Below are positions 49,528 through 58,125 of a stretch of 64,000 bases of DNA, piece after piece. The translations under genes were made by a program, and so were the position numbers. The notes under the pieces are model-generated. The model was given only the letters and a program-made list of their open reading frames with translations, ran no database searches and was not told the DNA's origin. The DNA is from JBAZWE01 sp041658605 (GTDB taxonomy: Bacteria; Actinomycetota; Thermoleophilia; BMS3ABIN01), in assembly GCA_041658605.1 (NCBI GenBank), contig JBAZZU010000007.1:1-64000 (forward strand). The letters run 5' to 3'. Every line of letters begins with the position of its first letter. Within the stretch, counting starts at the first letter, position 1.

Positions 49528-50025
49528 CTATTTCCTAGCGGCCTCCCGACGGGCGTGCTCTTCGGGGTAGTTCACCTGGATGTACACTGCTTCGCTAACG
49601 CCGGACTCTTTCATTCCAGCACGCTCATCCTCAGAGAGCTCGAACGGCGCCTCGTTCTCACCGTTGCCAAGCTCTTCGCCGGCCTTGATCTTCACCGGGG
49701 CATCTTTCAGCCATGTGTCGAATGTGTCGCCGGCCTTGCTGGCGAACTCGATCATTGCTGAACGCTCCGAGGGATAGATCTTGCCTGTGCGAATACCAGC
49801 GTCGACCTTGGTCTCGGTCTTCATCTTCTGAAGCTCCTCACCGGCCTCGCGACCCTTCGTGGCATCAGAGCGAAGCTGTGTGAGCTCATCCTCTGCCAGG
49901 AGAACCTTGCCGTCGTCATCAGGCGTCTTGGTCTTCTCCTTCAGGCCGATGATGGCAGCGTTGATCTCTTCCTCCGTGGCTTCCTCGGAGAGTTCGAGCA
50001 GTTTTGCCAAGTCTTTGGGATCCAT
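49528..50025 (-). CDS. capsid scaffold protein from internal in-frame start
   Basis: ATG 50025 is in frame with the protease gene and is preceded, eight bases away, by a perfect AGGAGG within AAGGAGGTGG. It would yield a 165-residue charged, helical protein (MDPKDLAKLLELSEEATEEE onward). Mu and lambda make their scaffolds (Z, Nu3) in this same nested way. Confidence 0.83.
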   Translation of the reverse strand: MDPKDLAKLLELSEEATEEEINAAIIGLKEKTKTPDDDGKVLLAEDELTQLRSDATKGREAGEELQKMKTETKVDAGIRTGKIYPSERSAMIEFASKAGDTFDTWLKDAPVKIKAGEELGNGENEAPFELSEDERAGMKESGVSEAVYIQVNYPEEHARREAARK

Positions 50026-50766
50026 TAAATCCACCTCCTTTTCGTTGTTTCCGTGAGTCTTCGTCTTTCTATCATCCGGGTCGTCTTGCTCACTCAGGAT
50101 GATTACGGTCAGATCTTCTGGCGGCGCATCGGCATACAGGGCCAGGATGTCATCGAGTCCCTTGATTGCCGGGGCCTTCTTGCCCAGCAACGCCACATGG
50201 TCGAGAACGTTGCGGTAGGTCTTGCCCTCGTGCTCGAAACTGCGCCTCATGCCGATGCTGCGGGTCCGGTAGGCTCCAGCGCGGATGAGCATGGCGATCT
50301 TGCCCGGCACTTTCTTGAAATCGGCCATCAGCTTCTGACCCTCGCGGCGCACATTGGTCACCCAGCCGCCAGCAACCATGCCGTCGGAAGCCAGGATCGG
50401 CTGCCCGGGATCATGCCCGAGCTGCACCCGGTAGAGATCCAGCGGCACCTTGATGACCTTATCGCCCAGAGCGTCCCAGCTCTCGGCTGCCGCGTCGAAA
50501 TCAGCCTCGGTCAGCGTGATTTGATTGCCGTTCATGTCCTTAAACTGGCCAGTCTGCGCCAGCTCCACATTGCTGAAGTCCTCCGTCGGCAAATCGCCCT
50601 CGCTCATATTCGTAGCCTGCTTCGCCACGCCCAGGGCCATCTTGATAGCTGTGGCCTCGTCGTGATCTTTCAGGGCTTTGTTAAGCACCTTCAATGCCAC
50701 CTGCTTCTGCTTGTCGGCCAGGTTCTTAAACGCATCGGGCAAATCCTCAATAGTCTTGTACGGCAC
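49528..50766 (-). CDS. ChaB-domain / Mu gpI-like prohead protease with C-terminal scaffold
   Basis: The 412-residue protein has three parts. Residues 1-50 (MPYKTIEDLPDAFKNLADKQ, then NKALKDHDEATAIKMALG) are a ChaB domain. Residues ~65-215 resemble the Mu gpI protease (GHDPGQPILASDGMVAGGWV, KVPGKIAMLIRAGAYRTRSI, DHVALLGKKAPA with the conserved His and Ser regions). Residues ~247-412 form a charged coiled scaffold. The protease trims scaffold and capsid during maturation. The scaffold is also made separately from an internal start at 50025. Confidence 0.85.
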   Translation of the reverse strand: MPYKTIEDLPDAFKNLADKQKQVALKVLNKALKDHDEATAIKMALGVAKQATNMSEGDLPTEDFSNVELAQTGQFKDMNGNQITLTEADFDAAAESWDALGDKVIKVPLDLYRVQLGHDPGQPILASDGMVAGGWVTNVRREGQKLMADFKKVPGKIAMLIRAGAYRTRSIGMRRSFEHEGKTYRNVLDHVALLGKKAPAIKGLDDILALYADAPPEDLTVIILSEQDDPDDRKTKTHGNNEKEVDLMDPKDLAKLLELSEEATEEEINAAIIGLKEKTKTPDDDGKVLLAEDELTQLRSDATKGREAGEELQKMKTETKVDAGIRTGKIYPSERSAMIEFASKAGDTFDTWLKDAPVKIKAGEELGNGENEAPFELSEDERAGMKESGVSEAVYIQVNYPEEHARREAARK

Positions 50767-50778
50767 CTGGAATCCTCC

Positions 50779-53055
50779 TTAATGGTATTTGTTGTAATCG
50801 CTTACGCTGGGCTTGGTTTCGCTCTTCAGCACATAGACGTACATGCAGCGGCAGGCATCCCCGCCCTCACAGTTGGGATTAGGCGCTGGAGCCTTCGCAT
50901 TGGCCTCGCTGACACTGCCAAATTTCATGTCGTCGAAAGGTTTGCACCTATAGCAGAGAGACGCATCCAGAATGGCGGTGTAAATAGCCGCCTCGATGTC
51001 GTCCTCGCGCAAGCTTGCCTCGTGCTGACGCCCCTGGCCAAAACCGATGTTCGCCTTCATCGAAGCCGAAAGCAGGAGCCCTTCTGTGACCGCGGATTCC
51101 AATACGGCCTGAAGCGTTCCAACATCCAGGCTGCCGTCCCTGATAGCCTTGTTGGCCCAGACCAGCGCCGCCGTCTTCAGCTTTGCTGCCCGGGCGGCCG
51201 CCAGTAGAGACGCTTCATTCTCCAGGTATTGCCAAATTTCGGCAGGGATGCTTGCATCACCAGCGGCCAGGCTGAAGACTCTCTTGCCCTCCTGCCGCTG
51301 ACGGATGAGCGGATTGATACTCTTGCCCTCGCGCTGACGGTCCAGCTCATCACGGACCTCCTGACGCCCGCGTCTGAACTCATCAGCAAAGACCCTTCCA
51401 ATCCGGGAGGCTAGATTATCCTGCCCCTGCGGAGCCTCGTCTTGTATAGAGCCTATGTTCTTCATCTGCACGGCCTGAAGAGTACGCTTGACAAGCGGTT
51501 CGACCATTTCCTTGCCACCCGCCTCCATGACCTGAACAAGGCGTTCCTTGGCATGATCCTGCTCGCTAACCATGTCAGCCAGAGCCATGAACATCTCAGC
51601 ACCCTGGGGGGCCCGCCAGGTCGTGAGCTCGCCATCAGCGGAGAGCGTGGGGGCAGCTAAATGCTCAACGCCACACTCACACCCCTCAGCCGCTTCTTCT
51701 ATTGCGGCATCCTGCTCCTTCGCGGTGCCGGCAGGCGCTGGCTGTCCCTTCGAGGGCTTTGTTTCCACAGGCAGGTTGCCATCAACCGGGGGGATCTCAT
51801 CCGCCGGATCCCCAGGTGCCACCGGGGGAAGGATCTTCTTAGCGATGTCAGTGGGAAGATCGAAGAGCTCCCGGACGTATTCCTGCGTCTCCGGATCGGA
51901 GAAGTCGAAGCCAGCTGTGCACAGATTCTTAAGAGCCTCACTCATGACCTTCATGTTCTTGGCCATCATCTTCGAGCAGGAGAGCTTCGGATATTCCTTA
52001 ACGCCGGCAAAATTCACGTCGACCAGAATCCTGATTGCCTTGTTCACCTGGGCCTCTACCTGCTTGGCCACGGCTTGTAGAGCCATGTAATACGGATCCT
52101 GTTGGACCTCTCCCACAGACCGCGAGCCTGTATCCGTCGTGCCAAGCATGGAGAACTGTGCCAGTACCTGGGCTGCTATCCTCTCATCGTGATGCTTAAC
52201 CCAGGGCATCATGTCCATTGTCTCGCCGGTGACACCCTCGATGCCGAATTCGTATCCAGCCTCGAGACGAACACCGAGCGACTGATGCGATCTTAAGTTC
52301 TCCAAGACCTTCATGACTTTGGCCTTGTCTTCATCGTCTAAGTTCGGCGGATGTTTCATCCAGGGAACACCGAGTCCCTGGCGCTCACCAGCGAGGGCTG
52401 AAATCAGATAGAACTGCTCCTTGTAGAACCAGTGCTTATATGCCGCGCGGAAGATGGAGCGACCCTCGTAGTTGTCGCCCTTCTTCATATTGACAAAAAG
52501 GACAAGCTTCTCCGCGGGGATCGTCATCTCACAGTGGACCCCGTCATCCTCCTGGGCCAGCTGTGTCACGCTGTCCAGCTTCCCGCCCTTGCGGTTCCAC
52601 CTGAGGATAGTCTTCGGCAGCCTGGGAGCCAGGCGTTGCCAGAACCACTTTTTCTCATCCTCATCGAAAGCCCAGACCATCTCAAAGAGCATCCGGCCAT
52701 AAGGCAGGTAGTCCAGGGCGTTTACCAGGAACTCATCCCACTCGTCCTCACCCAGATCAAAGAGGGTCTTCTCGACCCACTCAGCGGCGTCTTTGTTATC
52801 ACCCGGCTCAATAGACCAGGTTGCGGCCCTAAGCGGCAAGGTGACCAGCATGTAAGAACCCCACACAGTGCCATCGGACATCATCTTATCGACAACATCG
52901 AGAAGCTTCGTGCCCTTCAGGTCGTTGCTGTACTCGTGGCCGGATATGAAACCCTGATAATTGACTGTACCGGTGGCGCCATATTGCTTGCGGTCCGGGG
53001 TCTTCGTCCGCTCCGACATGGTCAAGATTCCGAAGGGTCTGGATTCGTCATTCAA
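50779..53055 (-). CDS. portal protein (Mu gp29/DUF935-like) fused to a MuF-like minor head domain
   Basis: Residues ~30-430 match the Mu-type portal (DUF935): SYMLVTLPLRAATWSIEPGD, YLPYGRMLFEMVW, NYEGRSIFRAAYKHWFYKEQ, TDTGSRSVGEV. After a Pro-rich linker with a CECG pair, residues ~480-758 resemble the MuF minor head protein, with the terminal metal-like motif LCYRCKPFDD, NPNCEGGDACRC. In Mu these are two genes; here one chain of 758 residues would carry both. The portal forms the DNA entry ring. The MuF part may be injected. Confidence 0.85.
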   Translation of the reverse strand: MNDESRPFGILTMSERTKTPDRKQYGATGTVNYQGFISGHEYSNDLKGTKLLDVVDKMMSDGTVWGSYMLVTLPLRAATWSIEPGDNKDAAEWVEKTLFDLGEDEWDEFLVNALDYLPYGRMLFEMVWAFDEDEKKWFWQRLAPRLPKTILRWNRKGGKLDSVTQLAQEDDGVHCEMTIPAEKLVLFVNMKKGDNYEGRSIFRAAYKHWFYKEQFYLISALAGERQGLGVPWMKHPPNLDDEDKAKVMKVLENLRSHQSLGVRLEAGYEFGIEGVTGETMDMMPWVKHHDERIAAQVLAQFSMLGTTDTGSRSVGEVQQDPYYMALQAVAKQVEAQVNKAIRILVDVNFAGVKEYPKLSCSKMMAKNMKVMSEALKNLCTAGFDFSDPETQEYVRELFDLPTDIAKKILPPVAPGDPADEIPPVDGNLPVETKPSKGQPAPAGTAKEQDAAIEEAAEGCECGVEHLAAPTLSADGELTTWRAPQGAEMFMALADMVSEQDHAKERLVQVMEAGGKEMVEPLVKRTLQAVQMKNIGSIQDEAPQGQDNLASRIGRVFADEFRRGRQEVRDELDRQREGKSINPLIRQRQEGKRVFSLAAGDASIPAEIWQYLENEASLLAAARAAKLKTAALVWANKAIRDGSLDVGTLQAVLESAVTEGLLLSASMKANIGFGQGRQHEASLREDDIEAAIYTAILDASLCYRCKPFDDMKFGSVSEANAKAPAPNPNCEGGDACRCMYVYVLKSETKPSVSDYNKYH

Positions 53056-53078
53056 GTGGGGGGCCTTTCTCGAAAAAT

Positions 53079-53261
53079 CTACAGGGCTGCGGCAAGCTTG
53101 CCCGCTACCGGCTCGGATACTTCTGATGACTTCGCCTCGAGGTGGCTTAAATCCGGCGGCGCGGGCTTCCTGAGCGACACACCGTACTCGGTATGCAGGT
53201 ATTTCCAGACATCAGGCTGTCTGTCTCTAACGATTTCTCCGAGCCTGCGAAATCCCATCAA
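53079..53261 (-). CDS. small phage protein between terminase and portal
   Basis: The 60-residue frame starts with ATGATG overlapping the terminase stop codon by 4 bp and ends 23 bp before the portal start. It has a basic N-terminus (MMGFRRLGEIVRDRQPDVWK) and an Ala-rich C-terminus. The tight coupling supports it being expressed. Family not recognised. Confidence 0.5.
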   Translation of the reverse strand: MMGFRRLGEIVRDRQPDVWKYLHTEYGVSLRKPAPPDLSHLEAKSSEVSEPVAGKLAAAL

Positions 53262-54748
53262 AATACCTTCCCGCGAAGTCCGGCAGTGATTGGACGTGAC
53301 TCTCGACCTTCAGATGTCTCCGGAGCATCGCCCGCTGGCTGAAGCCAACGGTTAACCATGTAGTAGCGAAAACCGTCCATGGGATGATCGTTGATTCCGT
53401 CTTTGATGTAGTTCTCAGACCGGAGATTCCCAGCCTTATCAACATCACGCACCAAGTCCTCAAATGCCTGGATCACACGGGAGCAGGTGGGGCAGACGAA
53501 TATCAAATTCTCCTTGAGCTTGACCCGGATAAGGTCACAGCCGTCCTTAACGCCGCTTGTTATCGAAGTCATCGTGATCCCGAGGCTGCGCATGATAGCA
53601 ATCTCACTCTCGCCAGTAGCGGCCGTCTTGGCCTTGCCTGCGGGATCACAGAAGTAGCCAGCGATCTTTTCGATGCCAAGCTCTACTTTCTTGAGCTTAA
53701 TCATCTCGGCCAGTTCAGCCGTCGTCACCTTCGAGGGCAGCAGCTCGGCAAAGATGTATATCCGGCCAACCGGGTCTTCCTGGATCCAGAGCACCGCCGG
53801 ATAGTTGTAGCCAAAGTCAACGGCCACGTAAACTGGCCAGTTCGGATGCGGCTTATATGGCACCTTGAGGATGTGAGCCATGCCATCCCAAGAGTCGAAG
53901 AACTGACCCTCGGGCGAACGAAACGCATCCGCCTCAGTCCTGGGATATTCCCGGTAAAAGAGAGCCTCGTCCGGATACTCGTTCTTCTCAGACTCCCACC
54001 AAGCTTCGTCCCGGTCAGGACGGGCGTCATACGGCAGAAAGACGGCGATGAATTTATTCAGCCCACGCTTTGCCTTTGCCCAGAGATCCGCGAAGAGATC
54101 GGCCTTGGTCTTGGCTGTGGAGACGATCACCATCTGGCCACCGCCGTCGATGATCGGCTTGATGGCGGGCCAGTTCTGTCGCGCCCAGGATTGCCACGCG
54201 TGCTCATCAACAACAGCCAGGGTGGCGCCTTCACCTCGAGCTGCGTTCTCCGTATCAGCAAAAGCCTCGAGGATGGATCCATTCTTAAACTCAAGCGACA
54301 TGATCGAGTCACGGACCAGCGGATTATCCGCCTTCAGCCACTCCGGCAGGTTCTGATACATGAACTTAACCCTGCCGATATGCCGTCCCGCCGCCTTCTC
54401 ACCAGTGGAAAAGATCGGGATGTAGCAGTTGTCTCGGAAGAAAGCGAGCCATAGGGCATAGGCCAGAACCAGCCAGGACAGCCCCAGCCGGCGGGCCTTC
54501 AGGATGATGACCTGAAGATGCTTGCACATTACCTCAAGCACTCGGCGTTGTGCCGCCCAGAGCAAGAATGGAATCTTACCCCCGGTCGGAGGCTTCAGCC
54601 AGCAAAACTCATCGATGAAAAACTCAGGTTCCTTCTTCGCCGCCCGCTTCTTTGCTTCCCGCAGCAGCTGGAGGCGGTGGGCCTTCTGATCCTTCGTCAG
54701 TCCCGGCTCTTCCAAGCTCTCTTTCAATTTCTTTATCGAGCTCTTCAT
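53258..54748 (-). CDS. terminase large subunit (Mu gp28-like)
   Basis: The 496-residue DNA packaging motor has an ATPase part with Walker A-like KARRLGLSW (near 82), Walker B LAVVDEHAW (near 178) and a motif III VSTAKTKAD. The nuclease part has VAVDFGYNYP (first acidic residue), a central CDPAG, and a late NDHPMDGFRYYMVNR. The order and motifs match Mu gp28 terminases. The given start overlaps the small subunit by 125 bp and has no clear SD; an internal start is possible. Confidence 0.9.
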   Translation of the reverse strand: MKSSIKKLKESLEEPGLTKDQKAHRLQLLREAKKRAAKKEPEFFIDEFCWLKPPTGGKIPFLLWAAQRRVLEVMCKHLQVIILKARRLGLSWLVLAYALWLAFFRDNCYIPIFSTGEKAAGRHIGRVKFMYQNLPEWLKADNPLVRDSIMSLEFKNGSILEAFADTENAARGEGATLAVVDEHAWQSWARQNWPAIKPIIDGGGQMVIVSTAKTKADLFADLWAKAKRGLNKFIAVFLPYDARPDRDEAWWESEKNEYPDEALFYREYPRTEADAFRSPEGQFFDSWDGMAHILKVPYKPHPNWPVYVAVDFGYNYPAVLWIQEDPVGRIYIFAELLPSKVTTAELAEMIKLKKVELGIEKIAGYFCDPAGKAKTAATGESEIAIMRSLGITMTSITSGVKDGCDLIRVKLKENLIFVCPTCSRVIQAFEDLVRDVDKAGNLRSENYIKDGINDHPMDGFRYYMVNRWLQPAGDAPETSEGRESRPITAGLRGKVF

Positions 54749-55262
54749 CGCTCAGGTTCGCCAGTCGAATAGGTCCACCGTCTGCTCCTGTGTGTTGCTG
54801 ATTAATGACTTCACTCGGAGCTCCGTGGGCCACGCGCTCTATCTTGCTGCCTTCAACCACAAGCTTCGCGGCCTGGTTTACGTCCTGCGGCCCACCGTCT
54901 GGTCCCTGGATGAAGATCATGCCCTTGGCCTGCATCGCCTTGCCGTATGTGGCCTGCCGCTCGTCCATCTTGATACGGGATTGTTCCAGACGCTTAAGGC
55001 GCTCCTGATCCTGATGAACGTCGTAAAGTTCGACCCGCCTTTGCCAGCTCCACTTAGCGCTCCAACCGAAAATCAGCGTATTCGATCTGCTCAAATGGTC
55101 TGCAACCTTGGCACAAGAGCGAGAAGTCCCCATGTCCCGGTAGAGAACGAATGCCTCAAAAGCTTTATTAGTCTCGCCCTTTTGCCGCGTCCAGGGCTCT
55201 CTGTCGTCGTTAAAAGGCAGAGGATCGGTACGATTCTTCTTCTTTTTCCATGATTCATCCAT
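54624..55262 (-). CDS. putative terminase small subunit
   Basis: The 212-residue protein has an N-terminal DNA-binding part (WTRQKGETNKAFEAFVLYRD, then RSCAKVADHLSRS and FGWSAKWSWQRRVELYD, a helix-turn-helix pattern of small terminases). A coiled middle and an acidic Gly/Pro-rich C-terminus follow. It precedes the large subunit and overlaps it by 125 bp. It should recognise the phage packaging site. Confidence 0.72.
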   Translation of the reverse strand: MDESWKKKKNRTDPLPFNDDREPWTRQKGETNKAFEAFVLYRDMGTSRSCAKVADHLSRSNTLIFGWSAKWSWQRRVELYDVHQDQERLKRLEQSRIKMDERQATYGKAMQAKGMIFIQGPDGGPQDVNQAAKLVVEGSKIERVAHGAPSEVINQQHTGADGGPIRLANLSDEELDKEIERELGRAGTDEGSEGPPPPAAAGSKEAGGEEGT

Positions 55263-55499
55263 AATGTCAAAAACCCACTACGCCGAGGTTATCAGAGGTT
55301 TTCAGGTATCTGCGTACCACTCACCGTAAGCCATCGTAACGCCGCCACAGAGACAGGACTTGTGAATATATTCAGGTGCTCAAATGGAGGGGTTTTTGAC
55401 TATCCGCTCGCCATACGATGGTTACACGCACTTCAGGACCGAAAAAGAGTCTTTTAAGGAATCCCCGGTTCTTGTTGACACTTATGTAATATGTGACAG
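55263..55499. other. 237-bp gap between ParB-like and terminase genes
   Basis: No complete gene is seen. On the minus strand a 24-codon frame ending near 55311 contains a SCLCGGVTMAYGEWYADT stretch that looks protein-like but has no usable start; it may be a gene remnant. The region could hold the late promoter or the packaging site, but no clear -35/-10 pair is visible. Confidence 0.4.
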
Positions 55500-56444
55500 T
55501 CATGTAGATTCCCCACCAGCGAGATATTCAGCTGCCCAGTACTCAAGCGCCTGCCAGGCGTTCTTCTTTCCAACCTCACCTGACGAGAGCATCCGGTCCA
55601 ATGCCTTCTTGATAATGGCGCCGGCGCTTGCCGGGACTTTATCGTTTCCGAAGATGCTGGCCAGCGGTACCCATTCATTCTTCCGGATAGGCTCGTCCTC
55701 ATCATCGAGCCAGCCCTCCGTGAGATCGTCCATGTGATTACCGAAGACATCCAGGATAAGACCGAGCGCGGTGGCGGAGTTGTGCACTCCATAAGAGGCC
55801 CGGGTCTTGTCCATGCCGTCAATCAGCCGGTCGAAGTCACCCTTCGTAACCAGGTGCGCCTCGTCACAGGAAACCAGGCTGACCGCTTTCTCAAAGATCT
55901 CTTGAAGCCTTTCTGCTTCCTCCGGCAGGAACATGAAGGTAAGAAGCCTGTATTCCAGATCAACCTCACTGAGCGCCTGCAACGAGAGCTTTTCCAGATC
56001 CTCCATGATCTTGTCATCCAGGCCGGAGTAGAACTTCATTTCGACCTGTTCTATCTCGTCCCAGAGGTCTTGCAGCACGATGGGATCGTCCTCGCCCACC
56101 AGCGAGTTGTGTGAAAGCTGGATCGCCACCTCTTCGGAGCGGCTTAAAGGCTTCTCCGTGTACATGATCACCATCTGTTCAAACCCAGCCTCACGCGTTG
56201 CCATGACGCGGTGATTGCCGGAAAGAACCTTAAACTTTTCGCCTTCCTTCACGCAGAAGGGTATTGAACTGGGAGCTCCGTCTTTCTTGATGTTGGCGAC
56301 CAGATTGCGGAAGGTCTCGCTCTTCATGAACCGAGCGTTCTTCTCCAGCAAAGCCAGCTGCTCCGTGGGCACCAGAGCCAGCTTGAAGGGCGCATCGCCC
56401 AGGCGGTCGTTTATTTCTTGGATAGATGCTTCAGTTTCCACCAA
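55500..56444 (-). CDS. ParB-like nuclease-domain protein (second ParB)
   Basis: The 314-residue protein has a divergent ParB/sulfiredoxin-fold domain in its first ~110 residues: LALVPTEQLALLEKNARFM, NIKKDGAPSSIPFCV and the motif VLSGNHRVMATREAG, equivalent to the GERRWRA box. The remaining ~200 residues are helical and not recognised. The start (TTG 56444 or GTG 56441) lies inside the preceding methylase-like gene. In phages such proteins accompany DNA modification or terminase genes. It lacks the DNA-binding helix-turn-helix of the ParB at 58125. Confidence 0.8.
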   Translation of the reverse strand: MVETEASIQEINDRLGDAPFKLALVPTEQLALLEKNARFMKSETFRNLVANIKKDGAPSSIPFCVKEGEKFKVLSGNHRVMATREAGFEQMVIMYTEKPLSRSEEVAIQLSHNSLVGEDDPIVLQDLWDEIEQVEMKFYSGLDDKIMEDLEKLSLQALSEVDLEYRLLTFMFLPEEAERLQEIFEKAVSLVSCDEAHLVTKGDFDRLIDGMDKTRASYGVHNSATALGLILDVFGNHMDDLTEGWLDDEDEPIRKNEWVPLASIFGNDKVPASAGAIIKKALDRMLSSGEVGKKNAWQALEYWAAEYLAGGEST

Positions 56445-57712
56445 TCAAGACCTTCCTCCAGGCTCCACCGGCCAGCAGTGGCCTCATAGTTGATTGCACC
56501 TTCCTTGCGGTTCGCCACCTCGAACAAGCCGCGGTACTTCATGCTGACCGGCTTATCTGTGAACGCAGTGGTAAAGATAGTGCTGATGCGCCGGTTAAAA
56601 TTCTCCTCCAGGATCCCCCTGACCTCGGAGGAAAGCGCGGCCGCCAGCACCAGCTTCGAAAGCCGTCTGTGCAAAGTGGGGGCGATGCAGAAATCGGCCA
56701 TCATGTAGGCCGTATCGTCTGAGCAGTGTCCGTACTTGGCCGGGGAAAATCCGAGAGCACCGACCAGCTTGTCTCCCAAGAGGACCGCCAGGCTGATGTT
56801 CGGCGCGGCCGGGACGATCTTGTTGCTCAGGTATTGGCTTCTGAGCCAGTTGATCTGAGCTGTCTCGATCTTCACGATGTGGAGCTCACCCTCCGTCTCG
56901 TCGTAGATCCGCGAGTAGGGGAGAGGGGTAATCTTCTGTCTTGGCAGCACCAACCGTGCTCGGCCGTGTGAGCCATAAACGTAGACTGGTTTGGATCTGG
57001 CGCCAGTCTGTACCAGAGCGACCAGGTAATCCTTCAGCATCTCCACCGGTTCGTCTCTCAGCGTGAGCCATTCCCGTTTCTTCATCATTTCATCGACAAG
57101 GAACGAGAAGCTGTTCTCGTCAAAGAGCTCGTATTCCGGAGGATCCCAGTCGAAGATCTCGTCCATCTTGGCGTAGAGACGCTCGTATCCGCCCTTGTAG
57201 GTGGGCGGGAAGCTCACCACTACCGCATCTGAGGGGGCGTTTCGGATGAATTCGATGCAATCCCCGGCCCAAAAAGAGTCGATCTGCATCCCATCCAGGG
57301 CTTTGTCGACCTTCTCCACCGTGTCTGCGTGGAGCTCAGGGAATCTTTTCCGGTAAGCAGTGAACATCCGCCGGTGGTAGGGTTCGTCGCGATCCGCGAA
57401 CTCGAGCAGCTTGCTGCTCACCAGCAGGCAGGCGATCTTTTCGACCTCGCTCCCCAGGAACGGAAGCATCCACTCGAAGTCGTCTCGTTTGATTCCCAGC
57501 CGGGTTTTGTGGCCGGCCAGGTAGTTCCCCAGCACCGACGAGTAGAGAGATATATCGTTGCCGTGGATCTCCGCTACGCCGACCTCTTTCAGTATCCGCT
57601 CGACCGTGAAGTTTCCGGAGCAGCCAACGTAGACCTGGGCATCGCTCCAACCCCTCGCGACCTCAGCGACGACCTTGCGGAGCTCAGTGTTGATCGAGCC
57701 GATAAATCCCAT
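56411..57712 (-). CDS. adenine methylase-like domain fused to a Mom/GNAT-like domain
   Basis: Residues 1 to ~215 resemble D12-class adenine methylases: YVGCSGNFTVERIL (motif I) and IHGNDISLYSSVLG. The catalytic DPPY box appears as SFPPTYKGGYERLY, lacking the usual D/N/S. Residues ~300-433 look like a GNAT-type domain (ISLAVLLGDKLVGALGFSP, YMMADFCIAPTLHRRLSKLV, KYRGLFEVANRKEG, and SLEEGLDWWKLKH). That pattern recalls phage Mu Mom and relatives, which modify adenine to resist restriction. Its tight operon with two ParB-type genes and a DUF488 gene suggests DNA modification or antirestriction. The chemistry is not known. Confidence 0.65.
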   Translation of the reverse strand: MGFIGSINTELRKVVAEVARGWSDAQVYVGCSGNFTVERILKEVGVAEIHGNDISLYSSVLGNYLAGHKTRLGIKRDDFEWMLPFLGSEVEKIACLLVSSKLLEFADRDEPYHRRMFTAYRKRFPELHADTVEKVDKALDGMQIDSFWAGDCIEFIRNAPSDAVVVSFPPTYKGGYERLYAKMDEIFDWDPPEYELFDENSFSFLVDEMMKKREWLTLRDEPVEMLKDYLVALVQTGARSKPVYVYGSHGRARLVLPRQKITPLPYSRIYDETEGELHIVKIETAQINWLRSQYLSNKIVPAAPNISLAVLLGDKLVGALGFSPAKYGHCSDDTAYMMADFCIAPTLHRRLSKLVLAAALSSEVRGILEENFNRRISTIFTTAFTDKPVSMKYRGLFEVANRKEGAINYEATAGRWSLEEGLDWWKLKHLSKK

Positions 57713-58125
57713 CAGAAAAGGGAAGATTGCGAGGAAGGCTTCTTCGTTTTCTTCTTGGCCTCTTCGAGCTCAACATACTGCAAAGTGTCTTCCCTTTCGA
57801 AACTGAACTCCGGAATCAGTATCCCGCAGGCATCCTCGAGCCATTCAGCGGCCCTGCGTCTGTGGCACCAGGTGTTCGGGGTTTCCCAGCAAAGCATAAT
57901 CGCGTTTTCTCCGAGATCCTCATAGACCTGCTCCGGATCCAGATGCTGAAGGATCTTGCTGTATTCCAGATCAAACTCAGCCCGGGGGAGACTCAGCATC
58001 TCGCGAGCAGGAGCCAGATCGGTGTATCTTTCTCCCCGGTACCAACGTGGAGCGCCGATTGCGATGCATACCGGTTTACCTTCCTTAGGCAATCTTTTAA
58101 GCCTGGCGAAGTTGGAGGTAAACAT
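57712..58125 (-). CDS. DUF488-like protein
   Basis: The 137-residue protein starts MFTSNFARLKRLPKEG and has the DUF488 landmarks: IAIGAPRWYRGERYTDLAP in the first half and CWETPNTWCHRRRAAEWL (the cysteine/WCHR motif) in the second. Several prokaryotic DUF488 proteins sit in defence or modification loci; no activity is established. It shares one base with each neighbour, ParB upstream and the methylase/Mom-like gene downstream, so expression is coupled. Confidence 0.78.
   Translation of the reverse strand: MFTSNFARLKRLPKEGKPVCIAIGAPRWYRGERYTDLAPAREMLSLPRAEFDLEYSKILQHLDPEQVYEDLGENAIMLCWETPNTWCHRRRAAEWLEDACGILIPEFSFEREDTLQYVELEEAKKKTKKPSSQSSLF

Noticed and set aside
54624..54748. 125-bp overlap of the two terminase genes as evidence of a frameshift
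   Set aside because: Both frames are plausible there, and an internal start for the large subunit would remove the overlap; no slippery site was seen.
55311..55390. Small Cys-containing frame (SCLCGGVTMAYGEWYADT) on the minus strand
   Set aside because: It looks protein-like but has only 24 codons after a stop and no start codon with an SD, so it is at most a remnant.
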